Of a stretch of 36,616 bases of DNA, positions 1 through 7,769 are shown one piece after another. Positions within the stretch are counted from its first letter, which is position 1, and every line of letters begins with the position of its first letter. Location of the stretch: NCBI GenBank assembly GCA_017559045.1, contig JAFYTB010000078.1, positions 1-36,616 of the forward strand. Direction: 5' to 3'. A program made the position numbers and the translations under genes. Source of the stretch: Eggerthellaceae bacterium (GTDB lineage Bacteria; Actinomycetota; Coriobacteriia; Coriobacteriales; Eggerthellaceae). Below the pieces are notes generated by a model. It worked only from the letters and a program-made list of their open reading frames with translations, searched no databases and was not told where the DNA came from.

Positions 1-834
1 CTGCAGGCCGTGCACAAGGAGCGCGCGACCGCCCTCTACGGCGTGCCGACCATGTACATCGCCGAGCTCAACCACCCCGACTTCGAGAGCTACGACCTCT
101 CGAGCCTGCGCACCGGCATCATGGCCGGCGCCTCCTGCCCGCCCGACCTCATGCGCGAGGTCATGGAGAGGATGAACATGCGCGAGATCACGATCTGCTA
201 CGGCCTCACCGAGGCCAGCCCCGTGTTCACGCAGACCTCCGTCGACGACGACGTCGAGCACAAGTGCGAGACGGTGGGCCGCAGGCACCCGCCCGTGGAC
301 GTGCGCGTGGTCTCGCCCGACGACGGCCACATCTGCGCCCCCGGCGAGCACGGCGAGCTGTGCGTCAGGGGCTACAACGTCATGAAGGGCTACTACAAGA
401 TGCCCGAGGAGACGGCGCGCGCCATCGACGAGGACGGCTACCTGCACTCCGGGGACCTCGGCACGGTCGACGAGGACGGCTACTACCGCGTCACCGGCCG
501 CATCAAGGACATGATCATCCGCGGCGGCGAGAACATCTACCCGCTGGAGCTGGAGAACTTCCTCATGGGCATGCCCGAGATCCTCGACGCCCAGGTCGTG
601 GGCGCCCCGGACGAGAGGTACGGCGAGATCGTGGTCGCGTTCGTGCGCGTCCACCCCGGCCACGAGGACCTCACCGAGGACGACGTGCGCGAGTGGGCCA
701 TCCCGCGCATCGCGCGCTACAAGGTGCCCAAGCGCGTCTTCATCGTCGACGACTTCCCGATGACGCCGTCCATGAAGATCCAGAAGTTCAAGCTGCGCCA
801 GATGGCGGACGAGCTGGTCAACGGGTCCAAATAG
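1..834 (+). CDS. Long-chain fatty-acid-CoA ligase-like AMP-binding protein (5' end outside window)
   Basis: This is the C-terminal 277 residues of an adenylate-forming acyl-CoA synthetase, which converts a fatty acid, ATP and CoA to acyl-CoA, AMP and PPi. The reading frame is open from base 1, so the start lies upstream. Visible family motifs in order are YGLTEASP (adenine-binding loop), LHSGDLG (the ribose-binding Asp of the G-D motif), GRIKDMIIRGGENIYP (hinge between the two subdomains) and SMKIQKFKLR near the C-terminus, which carries the catalytic Lys. The pattern resembles FadD/YngI-type fatty-acyl synthetases more than the MACS-type ligases later in this window. Third codon positions are almost all G or C, unlike the symporter that follows. 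The substrate cannot be read from the sequence. Confidence 0.9.
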   Translation: MQAVHKERATALYGVPTMYIAELNHPDFESYDLSSLRTGIMAGASCPPDLMREVMERMNMREITICYGLTEASPVFTQTSVDDDVEHKCETVGRRHPPVDVRVVSPDDGHICAPGEHGELCVRGYNVMKGYYKMPEETARAIDEDGYLHSGDLGTVDEDGYYRVTGRIKDMIIRGGENIYPLELENFLMGMPEILDAQVVGAPDERYGEIVVAFVRVHPGHEDLTEDDVREWAIPRIARYKVPKRVFIVDDFPMTPSMKIQKFKLRQMADELVNGSK

Positions 835-850
835 GGATTCGCTCTCCAAT

Positions 851-871
851 TTGTGTACAAATTGTGTACAA
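851..871. repeat. Tandem TTGTGTACAA boxes upstream of the symporter, possible operator
   Basis: Two identical copies of TTGTGTACAA (851-860 and 862-871) lie 11 bp apart, about one helical turn. Each is a near-palindrome, TTGT-GT-ACAA, and the first extends to AATTTGT-GT-ACAAATT. Spaced half-sites of this kind are typical of dimeric repressors such as the GntR family. The site lies between the acyl-CoA synthetase stop and its terminator-like hairpin, 117 bp upstream of the symporter start, so either gene or a leader could be the target. No matching regulator gene is in the window. Confidence 0.4.
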
Positions 872-885
872 TCACTTTTCAAGTT

Positions 886-920
886 ACCCCACTGTGCAGT
901 GTTGCGGGTGGGGTTTTCTT
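886..920 (+). terminator. Probable intrinsic terminator after the acyl-CoA synthetase
   Basis: A 7-bp stem, ACCCCAC (886-892) with GTGGGGT (908-914), encloses a 15-nt loop and is followed by TTTCTT. The stem is short but GC-rich and is placed as expected for transcription ending after the upstream gene. Confidence 0.55.
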
Positions 921-987
921 GGATAGCTTGGGGCTCCCTCGCTATCGAAGGACTTAAGTTGTCGTAAAGAATGAGAAAGGGAAGGGT

Positions 988-2271
988 ATGTCTGAAGAAC
1001 TGCTCGCTACCGAAGAGCAAGCCTCTGGTAATACTCCGAAGCCTTGGTATAAGCGTTTCTCGCTTACCACCTGGATCTTCATTGCCTTGGTGCTCGGAGT
1101 TGTCGCAGGCTTGGCCTTGCAGGGTACGCCTGAGATCGCTGATACGTACATCAAGCCTCTCGGCACCATCTTCATGAACCTCATCAAGATGATCGTCGTT
1201 CCGCTGGTTATCTTCTCCATCATTGCGGGCGTTATTTCGCTCGAGGATGTTAAGAAGGTTGGCACCATCGGCGGCAAGACCATCGTGTTCTATCTTGCTA
1301 CCACTGCATTTGCTGTCACGCTCGGTATTCTCTTCGCCAATATCATGAATGTTGGCGCCAACTACGTGCTTCCTTCTAGCGCGCTTGAGTACGAAGCTGC
1401 TGCGGCTCCGTCCTTCATTGAGACCATCGTTAACATCTTCCCGTCGAACTTCGTCCAGCCCATGGCTAGCGCCACGATGCTTCAGGTTATCGTCATCGCT
1501 CTGTTCTTTGGCTTCGGTATCATCGGCGTTGGCAAGAAGGCTAAGCCCGTTGCCGACTTCGTGAACTCCATGTCCGACGTCTGCATCAAGATCATGCAGT
1601 ACATCATCGCCATCGCTCCGTTTGGCGTTTTCGGCCTCATCACTCCTGTTGTCGCCAACAATGGTCCGGACGTGCTTCTTCCGCTTCTGTGGCTCATCGT
1701 TGTCGCTTACGTCGCGATGATCATCCACATGGCGCTTGTCTACTCTGGCCTTATTAAGCTTGTTGCTCGTAAGAGCGTTCTCGGCTTCTTTAAGTCCATC
1801 GCTCCCGTTATGGGCTTCTCTTACGCATCTGCTTCTTCGGTTGGTACGCTTCCGCTGAACATGAACTGCACCGAGAAGAATGGCGTCTCCCGCGAGGTCA
1901 CTTCCTTCGTTCTTCCGCTCGGCGCTACCATCAACATGGACGGCACTGCAATCTATCAGGGTGTTTGCGCCATCTTTATTGCTCAGGTCTTCGGTATCGA
2001 CCTCACCATCGGCCAGCAGGTCACCATCGTCCTCACCGCTGTTCTCGCTTCTATCGGTACCGCTGGTGTTCCGGGTTCTGGCATGATCATGCTTGCCATG
2101 GTTCTCCAGTCCGTCGGTCTTCCGGTTGAGGGCATCGCACTCGTCGCTGGCGTCGACCGTATCCTCGACATGATGCGCACCGTCGTTAACGTGACTGGTG
2201 ACTCTTGCGTCGCAAACTGCGTTGATGCAGTCGAGAAGCGCAAGGAGATCAAGAAGGCTGCCGCTGCTTAA
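988..2271 (+). CDS. Dicarboxylate/amino acid:cation symporter (DAACS family)
   Basis: A 427-residue integral membrane transporter of the glutamate/dicarboxylate family (GltP, DctA, GltPh). It takes up C4-dicarboxylates or acidic/neutral amino acids with Na+ or H+. Hydrophobic segments run through the whole length. Diagnostic stretches are the serine-rich ASASSVGTLPLNMN (first hairpin loop region), LPLGATINMDGTAIYQG (NMDGT cation motif), GTAGVPGSGMIML (second hairpin) and DRILDMMRTVVNVTGDSC (TM8, substrate contacts). The ATG follows the purine-rich GAAAGGGAAGGG. It is a single-gene unit: a perfect terminator follows the stop. The substrate is not determined; in an amino-acid fermenter aspartate, glutamate, serine or fumarate are plausible. 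Codon use shifts from the GC-rich upstream gene to T-ending codons. Confidence 0.93.
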   Translation: MSEELLATEEQASGNTPKPWYKRFSLTTWIFIALVLGVVAGLALQGTPEIADTYIKPLGTIFMNLIKMIVVPLVIFSIIAGVISLEDVKKVGTIGGKTIVFYLATTAFAVTLGILFANIMNVGANYVLPSSALEYEAAAAPSFIETIVNIFPSNFVQPMASATMLQVIVIALFFGFGIIGVGKKAKPVADFVNSMSDVCIKIMQYIIAIAPFGVFGLITPVVANNGPDVLLPLLWLIVVAYVAMIIHMALVYSGLIKLVARKSVLGFFKSIAPVMGFSYASASSVGTLPLNMNCTEKNGVSREVTSFVLPLGATINMDGTAIYQGVCAIFIAQVFGIDLTIGQQVTIVLTAVLASIGTAGVPGSGMIMLAMVLQSVGLPVEGIALVAGVDRILDMMRTVVNVTGDSCVANCVDAVEKRKEIKKAAAA

Positions 2272-2295
2272 GCGTCACTCTTTATGATTCCATTG

Positions 2296-2325
2296 GTTGG
2301 GCCCCTTTTGGGGCCCAACTTTTTT
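2296..2325 (+). terminator. Strong intrinsic terminator after the symporter
   Basis: A perfect 10-bp inverted repeat, GTTGGGCCCC and GGGGCCCAAC, with a TTTT loop is followed by six T residues. It isolates the symporter from the rimP operon. Confidence 0.93.
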
Positions 2326-2400
2326 GGTTTGATCAGGGTTTTGTGGATGGATGTTTACGAAATCTCCACCATTGGAGCTCTGGTAATGCGTTCGCTTACG

Positions 2401-2442
2401 TGCTAAAATCTTTTCATCGTGTGCTTCGGCGCGCTCTATACT
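2401..2442 (+). promoter_or_regulatory. Candidate promoter(s) of the rimP-nusA-infB operon
   Basis: Two possible -10 boxes are present: an extended one, TGC-TAAAAT (2401-2409), and TATACT (2437-2442). The second has only a weak -35 (TTCATC, 2413-2418, 18-bp spacing). Initiation from TATACT would begin the transcript a few bases before the hairpin at 2455, a compact leader layout. This is pattern reading only. Confidence 0.35.
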
Positions 2443-2454
2443 TTCGCATTTGAG

Positions 2455-2483
2455 GAAAGTGGGCTTAGTCCCGCTTTCTTTTT
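2455..2483 (+). terminator. Attenuator-like hairpin in the rimP-nusA leader
   Basis: GAAAGTGGG (2455-2463) pairs with CCCGCTTTC (2470-2478) through nine base pairs including one G-T, with loop CTTAGT, followed directly by five T residues. It sits downstream of the likely promoter and 58 nt before the rimP start. It is therefore inside the leader rather than at the end of a gene. NusA, the product of the second gene, modulates hairpin-dependent pausing and termination, so autoregulation is a natural hypothesis. Confidence 0.6.
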
Positions 2484-2540
2484 ATGTTTGGGCAAAAACG
2501 CTTTCGAAGTACATAGTCGGCAGGATATTAAGGAGGATAT

Positions 2541-3011
2541 GTGCTCTCTGCCAAAGAACAGCAGCTGCTCGAAGCACTCGAGCCGCGCGCTTCCGAAGAG
2601 GGAGTGGAGATTGTCACCATCGAAGTGGTTGGCGCCAAGAAGGCTCCTACCATTCGTGTGTACATCGACACCGTCGAGGGTGTGAGCTTCGATGAGCTGT
2701 CTGCAGCTCAGTCTTGGATCAACGACATCATGGATGAACTCGATCCTTTCCCTGGAGCTTACATGCTCGAAGTTTCCTCTCCGGGCATCGATCGCCCGCT
2801 GCGTACGCTCGAGCATTTTGCTCAGTACGAAGGAGACACTGCGGTCATTAAGATGTCCTCCTCCGACACCGGTAGGAGCAATTGGACCGGAACCTTGGCA
2901 GGTGTTGACGGCGAGTCCGTTCTGCTTATGGTCGACGGACAGATCGAAACCCTGCCCATTAACAAGATCAAGCGTGCCCACATCAAGGGCGTAATCGATT
3001 TCAACGCATAG
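2541..3011 (+). CDS. rimP: Ribosome maturation factor RimP
   Basis: A 156-residue RimP (YlxS/YhbC family), a cytoplasmic factor that binds the 30S subunit and helps its late assembly. Typical family features are the N-terminal alpha/beta domain with LRVYID-like TIRVYIDTVEGVSFDE, the central YMLEVSSPGIDRPLRT motif (the family signature EVSSPG-DRPL), and a C-terminal SH3-like barrel ending in LPINKIKRAHI. The GTG start is chosen because AGGAGG sits 4 nt upstream; the overlapping ATG is in another frame. It is the first gene of the classic rimP-nusA-rnpM-infB order, 15 nt before nusA. Confidence 0.95.
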   Translation: MLSAKEQQLLEALEPRASEEGVEIVTIEVVGAKKAPTIRVYIDTVEGVSFDELSAAQSWINDIMDELDPFPGAYMLEVSSPGIDRPLRTLEHFAQYEGDTAVIKMSSSDTGRSNWTGTLAGVDGESVLLMVDGQIETLPINKIKRAHIKGVIDFNA

Positions 3012-3026
3012 GAAAGGAAAGAAGAC

Positions 3027-4238
3027 GTGGCAACTTCTGAACTGATTGAGGCTTTGCAGCAGCTTGCGCATGAGCGTAAGGTTGACGAGTTCTATCTTAT
3101 CGAGCGCCTGGAGGCTTCTCTCGCTCGCAGCTATCAGCATATTCTTGACCTCGAGTGGGACGCACGCGTTACCATCGATCGTCAGACTGGTCATATCTAT
3201 GTTTACGAGCTCGTTCCGGTGGGTGAGCCCGATCCCGAGACCGGTGAGTACACTGAGTTTGAGGAGCGTGACGTTACCCCCGCTGACGTGAGCCGTATTG
3301 CTGCTCAGAATGCAAAGGGCGTTATCGCTAGCATCGTTCGCGAGGCTGGCCGTCAGTCCATTTACGAGGAGTTCAGCGGTCGTGTCGGCGACCTTGTGAC
3401 CGGCACCGTTCTTCAGGGCACCTCTGATTTCACCATCATCAAGATTCGCGAGGGCGTTGAGGCCGAGCTTCCTCACTACGACGTGAAGCGCACCGCTACC
3501 GAGCGTAACGAGCGCCCCGCAAACGAGCACTATCGCCACAACCAGCGCCTCAAGGTGCTGATCATCGAGGTTCGCGACCCCAACTCCGACGCACCTCGTA
3601 TGCGCGGTGAGCAGGCACGTCCTTCCATCGTTGTTTCCCGTACTCATCCTGATCTCATCCGTCGACTCTTCGAGATCGAGGTTCCCGAGATCTATGACGG
3701 CATGGTTGATATTAAGTCCATTGCTCGTGAGCCTGGCGCACGTTCCAAGGTTGCCGTTGCTTCCCGCGAGGCAAATCTGGATCCCGTGGGCGCATGCGTT
3801 GGCCCGAAGGGCTCTCGTGTCCGCATGGTCGTCGAGGAGCTTCGCAACGAGCGCGTCGATGTCATTCAGTGGGATGAGAACCCGGCGGTCTATGTCGCCA
3901 ATGCTCTCTCCCCGGCTAAGGTTTCCCATGTTCTCATCGACGAGGCAAATCACTATGCAACCGTCGTTGTTCCCGACGATCAGCTCTCCCTCGCCATTGG
4001 CAAGGAAGGCCAGAACGCACGTCTTGCTGCACGCCTCACTGGCTGGCACATCGACATCAAGAGCGCGAGCTTCGCAGGTTCCGCTGCTGCTCCGAAGAAT
4101 GTTCTCATCGACGAGGAAGAGGATTTCGATGACGATTTCGGCTTCTGCGTCTATGAGGGCGATGACGGCAACCGCTGCCGCAACCATGCACGTCCCGGCA
4201 GCCGTTACTGCGGCATTCATGCCGACTTCGAGGACTAA
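3027..4238 (+). CDS. nusA: Transcription elongation/termination factor NusA with a zinc-knuckle-like C-terminal tail
   Basis: NusA binds RNA polymerase and nascent RNA, and controls pausing, termination and antitermination. The 403 residues hold the N-terminal polymerase-binding domain (about 1-115), an S1 domain (GDLVTGTVLQGTSDFTIIKI, about 118-190), and two KH domains (DPVGACVGPKGSRV in KH1; LAIGKEGQNARLAARLTGW in KH2). It starts at GTG after GGAAAGGAAAG. After KH2 there is a short acidic linker (EEEDFDDDF) and then an unusual Cys/His tail: C374-x9-C384-x10-C395-x2-H398. This spacing matches the C-x9-C-x10-C-x2-H zinc motif of WRC-type domains. I know of no such tail in classical NusA, although a similar GxRCxxxAxPGSxYCxxH motif occurs in some other bacterial proteins. 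Zinc binding is inferred. Confidence 0.96.
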   Translation: MATSELIEALQQLAHERKVDEFYLIERLEASLARSYQHILDLEWDARVTIDRQTGHIYVYELVPVGEPDPETGEYTEFEERDVTPADVSRIAAQNAKGVIASIVREAGRQSIYEEFSGRVGDLVTGTVLQGTSDFTIIKIREGVEAELPHYDVKRTATERNERPANEHYRHNQRLKVLIIEVRDPNSDAPRMRGEQARPSIVVSRTHPDLIRRLFEIEVPEIYDGMVDIKSIAREPGARSKVAVASREANLDPVGACVGPKGSRVRMVVEELRNERVDVIQWDENPAVYVANALSPAKVSHVLIDEANHYATVVVPDDQLSLAIGKEGQNARLAARLTGWHIDIKSASFAGSAAAPKNVLIDEEEDFDDDFGFCVYEGDDGNRCRNHARPGSRYCGIHADFED

Positions 4239-4261
4239 ATCGTATTAGGCAGGTTCGTCAA

Positions 4262-4546
4262 TTGACGCAGGAAAGAAACATACGTCAGAGGAGCTGCATC
4301 GGATGCGGCTTGCATGAGGCGAAGGATCAGCTTCACCGCATTGTGCGCGATCCTCGGGGGTCGGTTTCCTTTGACGGAACTGGTCGAAAGGCTGGGCGTG
4401 GCGCCTATGTGTGCTCCGCCGCATGCCTCGCTAAGGCCGGTAAGACCAAGAAGCTCGACCGTGCGCTTCGCACGCGTGTGAGCAGTGAAGATTTTGAACG
4501 TATTGCGGGCGAGATCGCCTGCGTCAACGACGCGACCGATCGTTAA
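4262..4546 (+). CDS. rnpM: RNase P modulator RnpM (YlxR, DUF448)
   Basis: A 94-residue YlxR-family protein. The family was characterised in Bacillus as a binder and modulator of RNase P RNA, and almost always lies between nusA and infB, as here. It has the conserved N-terminal RSCIGCG (usually R-x-C-x-x-C), the central LHRIVRDPRG and DGTGRKAGRGAYVC, and the C-terminal ACLAKAGKTKKLDRALR. The start is probably TTG at 4262, with AGGCAGG about 8 nt upstream; no better start precedes the RSC motif. It is 23 nt after nusA and 15 nt before infB. The family identity is firm and the cellular role is by homology. Confidence 0.92.
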   Translation: MTQERNIRQRSCIGCGLHEAKDQLHRIVRDPRGSVSFDGTGRKAGRGAYVCSAACLAKAGKTKKLDRALRTRVSSEDFERIAGEIACVNDATDR

Positions 4547-4561
4547 TAGAAGGAGCGGTGT

Positions 4562-7387
4562 ATGGGTAGCATGCGCGTACAGGAGCTAGCAAAAGAATTC
4601 AATATGTCGAGCAAGGATCTGCTCGATCGTATTCGTGATATGAAGATCCCGGCAAAGTCTCATGCAAGCATTCTCTCTGATGCTCATGTAGACGCCATTC
4701 GTAAGAACCTCGAGCCTGCTATTAAGCAGCGCGCAGGTCGGCTTGAGGCTGAGGAGGCAGCCGCTCTTGCTGCTGAGCAGGAGAAGGCTGAGCAGGAGAA
4801 GGCTGAGGCAGAGGCTGCACGTCGTGCTGCCGTTGAGAAGGAGCTCGCTGAGCGTGAGGCAGCTCGTGCCGCACGCGGTGGCGACCGTGTTGAGGCTGTG
4901 GCTGCTGAGCCCGAGGCTAAGCCTGCTGTTAAGAAGGCACCTGTGAGCAGTTCTTTCGAGAGCCTTGCTAACCAGATTGAGGCTGAGAAGCAGCGCGTTG
5001 AGCGTGAGCGCGCTGAGGCTCAGGCACGCAAGCGCGCCGAGAAGGCCGCTGCTGAGGTTGCTAAGAAGCAGGCTGTCGAAGAGGCTCTTCGCAGCAGGGG
5101 CGGCAAGAAGGCTGCTCCCGCAGCTCAGGCAGAGAAGCCTGCAGCAAACAAGGGCGCTGCTCCTGTGAGCACTGCTCGTAAGGCTTCCAACTTCAGCTCT
5201 CTGCTTTCCCAGATCGAGTCCGAGAAGCAGCGCATGGAAGCTCAGCGCAATGCTTCTGCTGCAGAGCCCGCACAGGCAAAGAAGGCTCCTGCTGGTCAGG
5301 GCGATGCACGTCCCGCAAAGAAGGGTCGTAATCAGCAGCAGGCTCAGCAGCCTCAGGCTCAGGGCGGCAAGAAGGGCAAGAAGAACGCTGTTCAGTATGT
5401 TCCCGAGCTCGAGATCCAGACTGAGGTCGAAGAGGATCGCTATGCTCAGATGGCCGTTCAGGCTGAGAAGCTTCAGCGCGACAAGGTTCTCGCAGAGGCT
5501 CGTGCTGCTGTTGCAGCTGCAAGCAATCACGAGGGCGAGGGTCGTCGTAAGAAGCGCAAGGAGAAGCGTGAGGCAGAGGCTCGCGAGCGTGCCGAGCTCG
5601 AGGCTATTGAGAAGGGTCTCGACCCGAGCCTCGTTCTCGATGACTCTGTTGTCGAGATTCCCCAGGGCGCTACGGTTGCTAAGTTCGCTGAGATTCTCGG
5701 CGTTCAGCCTAACGACGTCATCAAGCGTCTCTTCATGCTTGGCCAGATTATGACCCTGACTCAGTCTATGGCTGACGACATGATTGAGCTTATCGCTGAC
5801 GATATGGGCCGCAAGGTGCGCGTCGTTTCCCCCGAGGAAGAGTACGCTGTCGTCTACAACGACTCTGAGGACGATCTTAAGCCCCGTCCTCCGGTAGTTA
5901 CCGTCATGGGTCATGTTGACCACGGTAAGACTTCGCTTCTTGACGCTATTCGTCATACCGGCGTTGCTTCTACCGAGGCCGGCGGCATTACCCAGCATAT
6001 CGGTGCATCTGTCGTCAACATCGATGGCCGTCAGATCACCTTCATCGATACCCCTGGTCACGAGGCATTTACCGCAATGCGCGCTCGTGGTGCACAGGTT
6101 ACCGACGTTATCGTTCTCGTTGTCGCTGCTGACGACGGCGTTATGCCCCAGACCGTTGAGGCTATCAACCATGCTAAGGCTGCTAACGTGCCGATCGTCG
6201 TTGCGGTGAACAAGATCGATAAGGCTGGCGCTAACCCGGATCGTGTCCGTCAGGAGCTCGTCGAGCATGGCGTTATCCCCGAGGAGTGGGGCGGCCAGAA
6301 CATGTTCGTCGAGGTTTCCGCTAAGAAGAGGCTCTATATTGAGGACCTCATGGAGACCATCCTCCTGCAGGCTGACGTGCTCGAGCTTAAGGCTAACCCC
6401 GATGCGCTTGCCTCCGGCTTCGTTATCGAGTCTAACCTTGACAAGGGTCGTGGCCCTGTTGCCACCGTCCTCGTTCAGCGCGGCACCCTGAAGACCGGCG
6501 ACGTTCTGGTTGCTGGTACCTCTTATGGTCGCGTTCGTGCGCTCGTTAACCCGCGCGGTGAGCATGTCTCCACTGCTTATCCGGCAGATCCGGTTGAGAT
6601 CCTCGGCCTCTCCTCCGTCCCGACTGCAGGCGACGAGTTCCGCGTCTTCGAGGACGAGCGCGATGCTCGTAAGCTCGCAGAAGAGCGTGCGCTTCGTGCT
6701 CGCCTGGCAGAGCAGGAGACCAAGTCTCATATGAGCCTTGACGACCTGTTCAGCCGTATCGAGGAGGGCAAGCAGACCGACCTGAACCTCATCGTTAAGG
6801 CTGACGTTCAGGGCTCCATCGAGGCTCTGCGTGACGCCTTCAGCAAGATGGATCAGTCTGAGGTTCGCATCAACATCGTTCATGCTGCTGTTGGTGGCAT
6901 TACCGAGACTGACGTTACCCTCGCAGCCGCATCTGACGCTATCATCATCGGCTTCAATGTCCGCCCGACTGGTAAGTCCAAGCAGCAGGCAGAGAAGGAA
7001 AAGGTCGACCTTCGTCTGTATCGCATCATCTACCAGGCAATCGAGGAGATTAACGCCGCTCGTATCGGCCTTCTGTCTCCCGATATCGTCGAGGTTGACA
7101 CCGGTATCGCTGAGGTTCGTGAGACCTTTAAGGTTCCGAAGGTTGGCACCATTGCTGGTTGCTACATCATCGAGGGTGAGATTCACCGCGACGACAAGGT
7201 CCGCATCGTTCGCGATGGTAAGGTCATCTTCGAGGGCTCCATGGCATCCCTGCGTCGCTTCAAGGACGACGTCAAGCTTGTCAAGCAGGGTTACGAGTGT
7301 GGTATCGGCATCGAGAAGTTCCAGGACCTCAAGATTGGTGACACCATCGAGGGCTACACCATTAAGGAAATTGAAAGGACTGCCTAG
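4562..7387 (+). CDS. infB: Translation initiation factor IF-2
   Basis: IF-2 is the GTPase that places initiator fMet-tRNA on the 30S subunit and promotes 50S joining. The 941 residues comprise an IF2_N module (MRVQELAKEFNMSSKDLLD), a long Ala/Glu/Lys-rich linker (about 60-360), a second IF2_N module (GATVAKFAEILGVQPNDVIKR) and the GTPase core. The core holds G1 GHVDHGKT (450-457), G2 GGITQHIG, G3 DTPGH, G4 NKID and G5 SAK. Domains II-IV follow, ending in the fMet-tRNA-binding C2 region. The linker holds a diverged internal repeat, SSFESLANQIEAEKQR and SNFSSLLSQIESEKQR (about residues 130 and 210). AAGGAG lies 6 nt before the ATG. After a CTA at codon 9, the gene has no TTA, CTA or TCA codon. 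Confidence 0.97.
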   Translation: MGSMRVQELAKEFNMSSKDLLDRIRDMKIPAKSHASILSDAHVDAIRKNLEPAIKQRAGRLEAEEAAALAAEQEKAEQEKAEAEAARRAAVEKELAEREAARAARGGDRVEAVAAEPEAKPAVKKAPVSSSFESLANQIEAEKQRVERERAEAQARKRAEKAAAEVAKKQAVEEALRSRGGKKAAPAAQAEKPAANKGAAPVSTARKASNFSSLLSQIESEKQRMEAQRNASAAEPAQAKKAPAGQGDARPAKKGRNQQQAQQPQAQGGKKGKKNAVQYVPELEIQTEVEEDRYAQMAVQAEKLQRDKVLAEARAAVAAASNHEGEGRRKKRKEKREAEARERAELEAIEKGLDPSLVLDDSVVEIPQGATVAKFAEILGVQPNDVIKRLFMLGQIMTLTQSMADDMIELIADDMGRKVRVVSPEEEYAVVYNDSEDDLKPRPPVVTVMGHVDHGKTSLLDAIRHTGVASTEAGGITQHIGASVVNIDGRQITFIDTPGHEAFTAMRARGAQVTDVIVLVVAADDGVMPQTVEAINHAKAANVPIVVAVNKIDKAGANPDRVRQELVEHGVIPEEWGGQNMFVEVSAKKRLYIEDLMETILLQADVLELKANPDALASGFVIESNLDKGRGPVATVLVQRGTLKTGDVLVAGTSYGRVRALVNPRGEHVSTAYPADPVEILGLSSVPTAGDEFRVFEDERDARKLAEERALRARLAEQETKSHMSLDDLFSRIEEGKQTDLNLIVKADVQGSIEALRDAFSKMDQSEVRINIVHAAVGGITETDVTLAAASDAIIIGFNVRPTGKSKQQAEKEKVDLRLYRIIYQAIEEINAARIGLLSPDIVEVDTGIAEVRETFKVPKVGTIAGCYIIEGEIHRDDKVRIVRDGKVIFEGSMASLRRFKDDVKLVKQGYECGIGIEKFQDLKIGDTIEGYTIKEIERTA

Positions 7388-7767
7388 TGAAGCAGACTTC
7401 CGCAAATAGAAGAGTTAACGAGCAGGCGCGCGAGGTTATCGCAAGCATTCTTCTCTTCGAGATTTCTGATCCGCGACTGAACCTGGTTACCATCACCGGT
7501 TGCGAGGTCAGCTTCGATCGCGCTGCTTGTAACGTGTACTACAGCACCGAGCCCGAGCGCTATGCCGAAGTTGAGGCTGCGTTCAAGAAGGCATCTGGTC
7601 GAATCCGTTCGCTTATGGCACGCCAGCTCTCCTGGCGTGTCGCACCCGAGCTGCGCTTCCACCTTGATCGCTCGGTTGATGTTGCCGAGGGTATCGCGAG
7701 CGCTCTTGTTCGCGATCGTGATCGCAACCTCGATTCCATGGCCAAGAACGTCGATTTCGAGGCATAA
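7387..7767 (+). CDS. rbfA: 30S ribosome-binding factor RbfA
   Basis: A 126-residue RbfA, a KH-like small protein that binds the 30S subunit near the 5' helix of 16S rRNA and acts in maturation and cold adaptation. Recognisable stretches are RVNEQAREVIASILLFEISDPRL at the N-terminus, ISDPRLNLVTITGCEVSFD and the C-terminal PELRFHLDRSVDVAEGI (family pattern P-L-F-x-D-S). It starts at GTG overlapping the infB stop by one base (TAGTG), with AAAGGAC just upstream, so it is likely translationally coupled. Two bases separate it from nrnA. Confidence 0.94.
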   Translation: MKQTSANRRVNEQAREVIASILLFEISDPRLNLVTITGCEVSFDRAACNVYYSTEPERYAEVEAAFKKASGRIRSLMARQLSWRVAPELRFHLDRSVDVAEGIASALVRDRDRNLDSMAKNVDFEA

Positions 7768-7769
7768 AT

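Noticed and set aside
264..926. Arg/His-rich open frame overlapping the left-end ligase
   Set aside because: It is a shifted-frame shadow of a high-GC gene with low-complexity composition.
4586..7405. A 939-codon antisense open frame over infB, and similar long ones over rimP-nusA, hppA, rsmB and the first ligase
   Set aside because: They are exactly in codon phase with real genes and exist because TTA, CTA and TCA are avoided. They have no ribosome binding sites or recognisable domains.
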